Assembly: GCA_031259905.1 (NCBI GenBank)
Contig: JAIRKS010000034.1
Span: 1-12,021, forward strand
Direction: 5' to 3'
Length of the DNA: 12,021 nt
Source of the DNA: Odoribacteraceae bacterium
GTDB lineage: Bacteria; Bacteroidota; Bacteroidia; Bacteroidales; Marinifilaceae
The translations under genes were made by a program, and so were the position numbers. Below are positions 6,739 to 12,021 of the stretch, piece after piece. Under the pieces are notes generated by a model. It had not been told where the DNA came from, searched no databases, and saw nothing but the letters and a program-made list of their open reading frames with translations. The number at the start of each line of letters is the position of its first letter. Position 1 is the first letter of the stretch.

Positions 6739-7581
6739 TTATCTTAGATCTTGTCGCTCGACGGCATCCATATCGCCGTAATCCTGGTTCTCGCCGGCCA
6801 TCCCCCAGATGAAGGTGTAGTTGGAGGTGGCGCAGGCCGCGTGGATCGACCACGGGGGGGAGATCACCGCCTGCTCGTTCTTCATCCAGACGTGCCGCGT
6901 CTCGTCAGGCTCGCCCGCGAAGTGGCAGACGACCTGCCCGTCGGGGAGTTCAAAGTAGAAATAGGCTTCCATGCGTCGCTCGTGCGTGTGCGGCGGCATC
7001 GTGTTCCAGACGCTTCCCGGCTTCAGCTCGGTCATCCCCATTTGCAGCTGGCACGTGGGGAGCACCTGCGTGACGATCATCCGGTGGATGACGCGGTGGT
7101 TGCTCTCCTCGAGCGTGCCCGCTTCGATGACCACGGCGTCGTCGCGCGTGACTTTCCTGTCCGGGTACGGGCAGTGCGCGGGGGCGGAGTTGAGGTAAAA
7201 GCGCGCCGGACGTCCCGCATTAACGCTCGAAAAGCGCGCGATGCGATCCCCGCACCCGATGTAGAGGGACTCCTTGTATTGCAGCGCGTGCTCGACGCCG
7301 TCTACCTCCACGACGCCTTCCCCGCCGACGTTGATGATGCCCAGCTCGCGGCGGTGCAGGAAGAAGTCGGCGCGCAACGGGGGGATGGAGGGCAACTCCA
7401 GCGGCTCGCGTGCCGGGACGATTCCCCCGACGATCAGCCGGTCGTGCATGGTATATACCAGATTGATTTCGTCGTCGGCCATGAGTTTCTCGATCAAGAA
7501 CTCCTCGCGCGTGCGGCGCGTGTCGTATCTTTTCGCGTCTCCCGGGTGGGAGGGGTGTCGTACTTCGTAATGTAGGTTCAT
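6739..7581 (-). CDS. kduI: 5-dehydro-4-deoxy-D-glucuronate isomerase
   Basis: A 280-residue cytoplasmic cupin enzyme, close to the 278 residues of E. coli KduI. It converts 5-keto-4-deoxyuronate, released by polysaccharide lyases and unsaturated uronyl hydrolases, to 3-deoxy-D-glycero-2,5-hexodiulosonate, the substrate of KduD. The metal site is intact: MPPHTHERRMEAYFYF supplies H198, H200 and E205, and PPWSIHAAC supplies H247, matching H196, H198, E203 and H245 of E. coli with a shift of two. The start at 7581 gives the conserved N-terminus MNLHYEVRHPSHPGD and follows an A/T-rich leader. An upstream in-frame ATG at 7722 would lie above the promoter -7 box and adds unrelated residues, so it is rejected. 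First gene of the four-gene operon. Confidence 0.94.
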   Translation of the reverse strand: MNLHYEVRHPSHPGDAKRYDTRRTREEFLIEKLMADDEINLVYTMHDRLIVGGIVPAREPLELPSIPPLRADFFLHRRELGIINVGGEGVVEVDGVEHALQYKESLYIGCGDRIARFSSVNAGRPARFYLNSAPAHCPYPDRKVTRDDAVVIEAGTLEESNHRVIHRMIVTQVLPTCQLQMGMTELKPGSVWNTMPPHTHERRMEAYFYFELPDGQVVCHFAGEPDETRHVWMKNEQAVISPPWSIHAACATSNYTFIWGMAGENQDYGDMDAVERQDLR

Positions 7582-7679
7582 GTGTTTTATTTTTTTATTG
7601 TTCGTGGGACTCGTTTTTCTCCTCGCGCGATCGGTCGCGCTTCTCCCGGGAAGGAGACCCTCTCTCTCCCGGCTTTTCA
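7582..7679 (-). promoter_or_regulatory. Structured 5' leader of kduI operon
   Basis: From the predicted start site near 7679 the transcript has about 97 untranslated bases. Two hairpins can form: 7646-7651 with 7667-7672 (CCGGGA/TCCCGG) and 7625-7630 with 7635-7640 (GCGCGA/TCGCGC, 4-nt loop). The last 35 or so bases before the ATG are rich in A on the transcript, as usual for Bacteroidota translation starts without a Shine-Dalgarno site. I recognise no known riboswitch. Confidence 0.45.
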
Positions 7680-7684
7680 CGAGA

Positions 7685-7716
7685 CAAATATAAATAAATA
7701 TAAGAGGAGGGGCAAA
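7685..7716 (-). promoter_or_regulatory. Bacteroidetes-type promoter of kduI operon
   Basis: Reading on the minus strand, TTTG (7716-7713) is followed by 20 bases and then TATATTTG (7692-7685). This matches the Bacteroidetes primary sigma consensus, -33 TTTG and -7 TAnnTTTG, at every defined base. Transcription would start near 7679. It should drive kduI, the DUF4861 gene, kdgK and the GH2 gene. Confidence 0.75.
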
Positions 7717-7755
7717 CGCCACGGGAAACTATGTCACGGGAAGACGGGTGATCAA

Positions 7756-7896
7756 CGCGACAACGATCGCGATAAAAAGTACCGGGGAGCTTCCCCTTCG
7801 ATCCCCCGGGACGATACCTTAATATAGTATCGTCCCTCGCGAGACCGTGAGGGAGCTGCCCGTGACGACGCGACCGTCGCCGGTGAAGTCGTCACG
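7756..7896. repeat. Cluster of inverted repeats in divergent control region
   Basis: Five dyads lie between the kduI promoter and pepT: 7756-7760/7767-7771 (CGCGA/TCGCG), 7784-7788/7792-7796 (GGGGA/TCCCC), 7808-7817/7827-7836 (listed separately), 7833-7838/7849-7854 (TCCCTC/GAGGGA) and 7861-7869/7888-7896 (CGTGACGAC/GTCGTCACG), the last enclosing GCGAC-C-GTCGC (7870-7880). No T-run follows any of them. Lying between divergent genes, they are more likely regulatory sites or a repeat element than terminators. No coding region is seen between 7723 and 8024. Confidence 0.5.
7808..7836. promoter_or_regulatory. Perfect 10-bp dyad, possible operator
   Basis: GGGACGATAC (7808-7817) and GTATCGTCCC (7827-7836) are exact inverse complements around the AT-rich 9-base centre CTTAATATA. 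Geometry and position between two divergent transcription units fit a dimeric regulator site; a cruciform or hairpin element is the alternative. No regulator gene is in the window to pair with it. Confidence 0.45.
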
Positions 7897-7916
7897 AGTG
7901 AAAAAGAACGCACCTG

Positions 7917-7948
7917 TTTAGCGCGCGTTGTTGTAACTTGTACCTTCG
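7917..7948 (+). promoter_or_regulatory. Candidate promoter of pepT-mutY
   Basis: TACCTTCG (7941-7948) matches the -7 consensus TAnnTTTG at all but one defined base. TTTA (7917-7920), 20 bases upstream, matches TTTG at three of four positions. It would give a leader of about 70 bases before the ATG at 8025. Weaker than the kduI promoter. Confidence 0.4.
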
Positions 7949-8024
7949 CGCCGGTAAGACGCGGGGGGCGAGGGTGGGAGAGAGGATGTCGCGTTGGATT
8001 GTTTACTTATTAATGATTAAGAAT

Positions 8025-9281
8025 ATGAATAAAGAGATGTCACGGGAGACGATGGCGTTCGAGCGGGATGACGAGGGGTTGCTGGAACGGTTTTTAAAGT
8101 ACGTGAGTTTTGACACGGGAAGCGACGAGTCGAGTGACACGTTCCCCTCGACGGTTGGTCAGACGGTATTCGCGCGTTACCTGGCCGGGGAGATGGTGGA
8201 TCTGGGGATGAGCGAGGTGGAGATAGACGTGCACGGGTACGTGACGGGCACGATCCCGGCGACGCCAGGATACGAGGAGTACCCGGTGATCGGTTTCATC
8301 GCGCACCTGGACACGAGTCCCGACGCGAGCGGGGCGGGCGTGCGGCCGCGGGTGATCGACAAGTACGACGGGGGGGACATTCGCCTGAACGAGGAGGTGG
8401 TGACGCGCGTCTCCGTGTTCCCGGAACTGTCGCGGCTCGTCGGTCACGCGCTGGTGGTGACCGACGGGACGACGCTCCTGGGGGCGGATGACAAGGCGGG
8501 GATCGCGGAGATCATGACGGCAGCCGGTCACTTGCTCCGTCACCCGGGAGTGCCCCACGGGAAAGTGCGCGTGGCCTTCACCCCGGACGAGGAGATCGGC
8601 CGTGGGGTGGATTTCTTTGACGTGGAGCGGTTCGGCGCGGCATTCGCGTACACGGTGGACGGTGGCGAGGAGGGGGCGCTGGAGTACGATAACTTTAACG
8701 CTGCCGGCGCGCGGGTGGTGATCAGTGGACGGGGCGTGCACCCGGGGAGCGCGAAGGGGAAGATGATAAACGCGCTGCAGGTAGCGGTGGAGCTGAACGC
8801 GTTCCTGCCCTCGTGGCAGCGCCCGGAATACACCGCGGGGCACGAGGGGTTTTATCACCTGACGAGGCTGGACGGGACGGTGGAACGCGCCGTGATGAAT
8901 TACATTATTCGCGACCACGACCGGGGACTTTTCGAGGAGAAGAAAGAGTACCTCGCGCGGGTGGCGCGGATGTTAAACGAGAAGTATGGCGAGCGGGTGG
9001 TGGCGCTGGAGACGAGCGACCAGTATTACAACATGCGCGCGAGCGTGGAGGCGTGCCCCGGCGTGCTCGACAGGGCGCGTCGGGCGATGATGGAGGCTGG
9101 CGTGACGCCTGTCACGCGGCCGGTACGCGGGGGCACGGACGGCGCGCGTCTCTCGTTCATGGGCCTGCCGTGTCCCAACCTTTTCACGGGCGGGATCAAC
9201 TTCCACGGGCGATTCGAGTGTTGTTCCATTGACTCGATGCGTCGCGCGGCGCGCGTGATCGTGAACCTGTCGCGGGCATGA
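8025..9281 (+). CDS. pepT: Peptidase T (tripeptide aminopeptidase, M20B)
   Basis: A cytoplasmic dizinc aminopeptidase that removes N-terminal residues from tripeptides. From 8025 it is 418 residues. The M20 metal and catalytic residues are all present: H94 and D96 in AHLDTSPDASG, D155 in GADDKAG, E189 and E190 in TPDEEIGRG, D212 in TVDGGEEG and H394 in GINFHGRFE. RPVRGGTDGA, typical of the family, is also present. ATGs at 8025, 8037 and 8052 are all in frame; 8052 gives 409 residues, nearest to E. coli PepT (408). I prefer 8025 because the preceding bases are AT-rich like other Bacteroidota leaders, but 8052 is possible. The frame is open upstream to a TTG at 7938 and another ATG at 7986, without family similarity. 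The stop overlaps the mutY start by four bases. Confidence 0.92.
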   Translation: MNKEMSRETMAFERDDEGLLERFLKYVSFDTGSDESSDTFPSTVGQTVFARYLAGEMVDLGMSEVEIDVHGYVTGTIPATPGYEEYPVIGFIAHLDTSPDASGAGVRPRVIDKYDGGDIRLNEEVVTRVSVFPELSRLVGHALVVTDGTTLLGADDKAGIAEIMTAAGHLLRHPGVPHGKVRVAFTPDEEIGRGVDFFDVERFGAAFAYTVDGGEEGALEYDNFNAAGARVVISGRGVHPGSAKGKMINALQVAVELNAFLPSWQRPEYTAGHEGFYHLTRLDGTVERAVMNYIIRDHDRGLFEEKKEYLARVARMLNEKYGERVVALETSDQYYNMRASVEACPGVLDRARRAMMEAGVTPVTRPVRGGTDGARLSFMGLPCPNLFTGGINFHGRFECCSIDSMRRAARVIVNLSRA

Positions 9282-10330
9282 GCGAGACGGGGGAAGTGCT
9301 GATCGCGTGGTACGAGGTGAACCGCCGGGAATTGCCGTGGCGGGAGACGCGCGATCCTTACCTGGTATGGATCTCCGAGGTGATCTTGCAACAGACGCGC
9401 GTGGCGCAGGGACTGGAATATTACCTCCGTTTCACGCGTCGCTTCCCCGACGTCTCCTCGTTAGCTGCCGCCGGGGAGGAGGAGGTGCTGAAGTACTGGC
9501 AGGGGCTTGGCTACTACAGCCGCGCGCGCCACGTGCACGCTGCCGCGCGGGAAATAATGGAGCGCTTCGATGGCGTCTTCCCGTCGACATACGAGGAAGT
9601 ACTCTCGCTAAAGGGAGTCGGGGAATACACGGCCTCGGCGATCTGCTCGTTCGCTCACGGGCTGCCGCGCGCGACGGTAGACGGCAACGTCACCCGCGTG
9701 CTGTCGCGTCTTCACGGCGTGGACATCCCCGCGGACAGCGGGGAGGGGCGACGCTGCTTCACGGCCCTGGCGCGGGAGATGATGGTGACGCGCGACCCGG
9801 GGTTATACAACCAGGCGATGATGGAATTCGGCGCGTTGCAATGCGTGCCGCGATCGCCGGCGTGCGGGGAGTGCCCGCTGGTAGAGAGATGCGTCGCGTT
9901 CGCGACCCGCCGCGTGGCGTTGCTCCCGGTGAAGCGGGGGAAGACGGTCGTGAAGCCCCGCTACTTTCATTACCTGCGCGTCCGTTCGGGCGGGATGACG
10001 TTGCTATCGAGGCGGACGGGGAAGGACATCTGGCAACATCTTCACGAGTTCCCGCTGATCGAGACGGACGAGCCGGCAGGGTTTGACGAGTTATGTCGCG
10101 ACGACCGCTTCCGCGAACTCCTCGACGGGGTGACGCTGGCGAGCGTCGCCGAGCGCGTGGCGCCGAGGAAGCACGTGCTCTCCCACCGCGTGATCCACGC
10201 CCGCTTCTACGACCTGGAGGTGACCGCCTTCTCCCCGGCGATGCAGCGATACACGCGGGTGCCCGACAACGAGGTGGGGGAGTACGCCGTCTCCCGGTTG
10301 ATGCAGTATTACCTCGAACACGGGGGATGA
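9278..10330 (+). CDS. mutY: A/G-specific adenine DNA glycosylase
   Basis: A 350-residue base-excision repair enzyme that removes adenine mispaired with 8-oxoguanine or guanine. The HhH-GPD domain shows SEVILQQTRV with catalytic E34, the helix-hairpin-helix LKGVGEYTA (111-119) and VDGNVTRV with catalytic D135. The [4Fe-4S] ligands are C189-x6-C196-x2-C199-x5-C205, the exact MutY spacing. The C-terminal NUDIX-like domain (about 227-345) contains LSHR (301-304), the position of the F-S-H loop that reads 8-oxoguanine. Length equals E. coli MutY (350). Start ATG 9278 overlaps the pepT stop as ATGA, implying coupling, although the two enzymes have no known joint role. No intrinsic terminator follows; a bulged stem at 10331-10361 lacks a T-run. 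Confidence 0.95.
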   Translation: MSETGEVLIAWYEVNRRELPWRETRDPYLVWISEVILQQTRVAQGLEYYLRFTRRFPDVSSLAAAGEEEVLKYWQGLGYYSRARHVHAAAREIMERFDGVFPSTYEEVLSLKGVGEYTASAICSFAHGLPRATVDGNVTRVLSRLHGVDIPADSGEGRRCFTALAREMMVTRDPGLYNQAMMEFGALQCVPRSPACGECPLVERCVAFATRRVALLPVKRGKTVVKPRYFHYLRVRSGGMTLLSRRTGKDIWQHLHEFPLIETDEPAGFDELCRDDRFRELLDGVTLASVAERVAPRKHVLSHRVIHARFYDLEVTAFSPAMQRYTRVPDNEVGEYAVSRLMQYYLEHGG

Positions 10331-10401
10331 ACCCTCGTCACTCGCCGGGGGACGAACGGGTAAAACAAGGGCGCGCGAAAAAAAACAGTCAACATTTAGG
10401 A

Positions 10402-10429
10402 TTTGGTAAGGAAAAACGCGCTACATTCG
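10402..10429 (+). promoter_or_regulatory. Weak candidate promoter for leader ORF and fimbrillin
   Basis: TACATTCG (10422-10429) matches TAnnTTTG except for one base and resembles TACCTTCG before pepT. TTTG (10402-10405) lies only 16 bases upstream, shorter than the usual spacing. If used, the transcript would start near 10436, run through the short ORF and the CA tract, and reach the fimbrillin gene after about 270 bases. No better -7 box is visible between the CA tract and 10707. Confidence 0.3.
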
Positions 10430-10479
10430 CCCCGTGAGATACAAACCACGAAACATAATGTACCAAAAGAAGACTACAA

Positions 10480-10665
<186 letters not shown>

Positions 10666-10674
10666 CGCTCCAGC

Positions 10675-10706
10675 GGCCCGTTTCTCACCTCTCAACTGAA
10701 CGGGCC
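10675..10706 (+). promoter_or_regulatory. Hairpin abutting the fimbrillin start codon
   Basis: GGCCCGTT (10675-10682) and AACGGGCC (10699-10706) form a perfect 8-bp stem around a 16-base loop. The right arm ends at the base just before ATG 10707. In mRNA this GC-rich stem would occupy the ribosome landing site and could lower initiation unless opened, for instance by ribosomes translating the upstream ORF. Regulation is inference; the dyad is directly visible. Confidence 0.55.
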
Positions 10707-12021
10707 ATGAGAACAACAATAACATCCCTCTTGACAAGCTTTATCCTCCTCATCACGACCTTACTTTCCTCCTGCGTGCAAGATCTCGACGGGGGGAAAG
10801 AGCAGCAGGTGATCACCGACGAGATGGCGCTCGTCACGCTGTCGCTCTCCGCCCCGTCGTCGCCCGTCACCCGTGCCGAAGCAACGGCAACAGAGAACGC
10901 GATCAGCGAGGTCGACGTGCTGCTCTTCAACGCGAGCGATAACTTCATCTACCGCGCCCACGGGACGAGTATCAAGGATCAAGCCACCGTCCCCGCTACC
11001 GATCCTGATCCTGACCCGTACGCCACGAAGAAGTTCGAGGTACGGCTGCCCGTCGGCACGCATCACGTCGTCGTGCTCGCCAACGCGCGGGCGGCCATCG
11101 CGGCGCTCTCGCTGCCCGTCGCAACGCTCGTCAGCGGGGGCGCCTCCCGCGCGACGGTACTTAACAGCATCGCGGCCTCCCTGCCCGCCGGCGACAAGAT
11201 GGGAAAGACGAACTTCCCGATGTGGGGATACCTCGCGCCCGTGACGATCGACGAGACCAGCAGCGATATCGCGTCCATCATCGACCTCACGCGCGCCGTC
11301 GTTCGCGTCGACGTCTCGCTCGACACGGACGTGACCAATTTTATCATCGACAGCGTGCTGCTTTACAACTACCACGACAAGGGGCACGTCGCCCCGGAAG
11401 CTACCGGGAGCGGGTACACCACCGCCACCGTCTATCCCGTCACCGGCAGCAAGCAGGAGGACACGTTTATCGGCTACGCCATCTCCGAGAGCACCGAACC
11501 GGGCAAGTTCCTGCGGACCATCTACGCGTTCGAGGCGGGGATAGGCACGGGCACGAATCCCGACCGGGTACAGAACACGTGCCTCGTCGTCGGCGGGCGG
11601 TACGACGGGAGTAACGACATCACCTACTACCGCGTCGAGTTCCACAACGACGACACGAAGGAATACCTCGCGTTAAAGCGCAACCACCTCTACAACGTCG
11701 TCATCGACGAGGTGAGCGACGACGGCTGGCTCTCGCCGTGGTACGCGTACACGCACGAGTCGTCGAACATCACCGTGCAGATCACCGCGTGGAACGACGC
11801 CGGCATGAACGAGGTCGAGTTCAACGGCCAGCATTACCTCGCCGTCGACAAGAGCCACGTCAACCTCTACACCGGCGACCCGGCCGGGAATCCCGCTACT
11901 TACTACCAGGTCGTCGGGGCCCAAACGAATTACTCCGAGGGCTGGGAGATCGAGATCCCAACCGAGTTCGAAGATTGGCTTGAAGTCACTCCGCTATCGT
12001 ACGACGGCTCGTCCGGCGAGA
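10707..12021 (+). CDS. Mfa1/FimA-type fimbrillin lipoprotein, 3' end beyond window
   Basis: An open frame of 438 codons with no stop before the window ends. The N-terminus has a lipoprotein signal: hydrophobic segment 8-20, then LLSSC with Cys23. VTRAEA gives R56-A57, resembling the Arg site where gingipain-like proteases mature P. gingivalis FimA. SEVDVLLFN (67-75), the LPVGTHHVVVLAN strand (114-126), the IIDLTRAVVRVDV strand (191-203) and LKRNHLYNVVI (323-333) followed by ITVQITAW (355-362) are typical of Bacteroidales fimbrillins, surface subunits assembled by donor-strand exchange after export as lipoproteins. After residue 370 the chain goes on: a segment with TNYSEGW and DWLEVTPLSYDGSSG looks like a BACON-type module, so this may be a tip or accessory subunit rather than a plain shaft protein. 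Start 10707 places the signal peptide correctly. Confidence 0.85.
   Translation, partial: MRTTITSLLTSFILLITTLLSSCVQDLDGGKEQQVITDEMALVTLSLSAPSSPVTRAEATATENAISEVDVLLFNASDNFIYRAHGTSIKDQATVPATDPDPDPYATKKFEVRLPVGTHHVVVLANARAAIAALSLPVATLVSGGASRATVLNSIAASLPAGDKMGKTNFPMWGYLAPVTIDETSSDIASIIDLTRAVVRVDVSLDTDVTNFIIDSVLLYNYHDKGHVAPEATGSGYTTATVYPVTGSKQEDTFIGYAISESTEPGKFLRTIYAFEAGIGTGTNPDRVQNTCLVVGGRYDGSNDITYYRVEFHNDDTKEYLALKRNHLYNVVIDEVSDDGWLSPWYAYTHESSNITVQITAWNDAGMNEVEFNGQHYLAVDKSHVNLYTGDPAGNPATYYQVVGAQTNYSEGWEIEIPTEFEDWLEVTPLSYDGSSGE

Noticed and set aside
7582..7722. Upstream start for kduI at 7722
   Set aside because: This start lies above the TTTG-N20-TATATTTG promoter, and the added residues do not resemble KduI, whose normal length is obtained from 7581.
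10331..10361. Possible mutY terminator stem (ACCCTCGTC with GACGAACGGGT)
   Set aside because: The stem has a two-base bulge and is followed by A-rich, not T-rich, sequence on the transcribed strand.

Overview
The window is GC-rich bacterial DNA, almost certainly from a Bacteroidales-type Bacteroidota. Three things support this: a Mfa1/FimA-type fimbrillin lipoprotein, a DUF4861 lipoprotein next to a GH2 enzyme and uronate-catabolism genes, and A-rich leaders without Shine-Dalgarno sites plus a near-perfect Bacteroidetes promoter (TTTG-N20-TATATTTG). Genus cannot be read from the sequence. The first 18 bases are an exact piece of an Illumina TruSeq adapter, so position 1 is an untrimmed contig end from short-read data.

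Layout. 1-589: adapter, then a cluster of short palindromes including two 33-bp tandem units with compensatory base changes, then DNA without a convincing gene. 590-2481 (+): an LpxH-superfamily metallophosphoesterase overlapping a GT-B glycosyltransferase by ATGA, probably an envelope-lipid pair. 2478-7581 (-): a tight four-gene operon read right to left, kduI, DUF4861 lipoprotein, kdgK, GH2 glycosidase, with gaps of 21, 9 and 10 bp. Its last stop codon and that of the glycosyltransferase share one TTAA. 7582-8024: divergent control region with the kduI promoter, a structured leader and a run of inverted repeats. 8025-10330 (+): pepT and mutY, again overlapping by ATGA. 10331-12021: a (CA)33 tract inside a short leader ORF, a hairpin touching the next start codon, and a fimbrillin gene that runs off the window.

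How the genes fit together. The minus-strand operon encodes part of the 4-deoxyuronate route: KduI isomerises 5-keto-4-deoxyuronate and KdgK phosphorylates 2-keto-3-deoxygluconate. A secreted GH2 enzyme carrying the Asn-x-Lys motif of uronic-acid-active GH2 enzymes and a DUF4861 lipoprotein supply the extracytoplasmic side. KduD, the KDPG aldolase, polysaccharide lyases, GH88/GH105 and SusCD are absent here. PepT and MutY are housekeeping enzymes.

The most notable element is the (CA)33 tract. All three reading frames downstream of it lead to distinct, meaningful outcomes for the fimbrillin gene: a stop at 10665, a stop 7 bases before the start codon, or in-frame fusion. It therefore looks like a slipped-strand switch for a surface fimbria. 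This is inference from sequence only.
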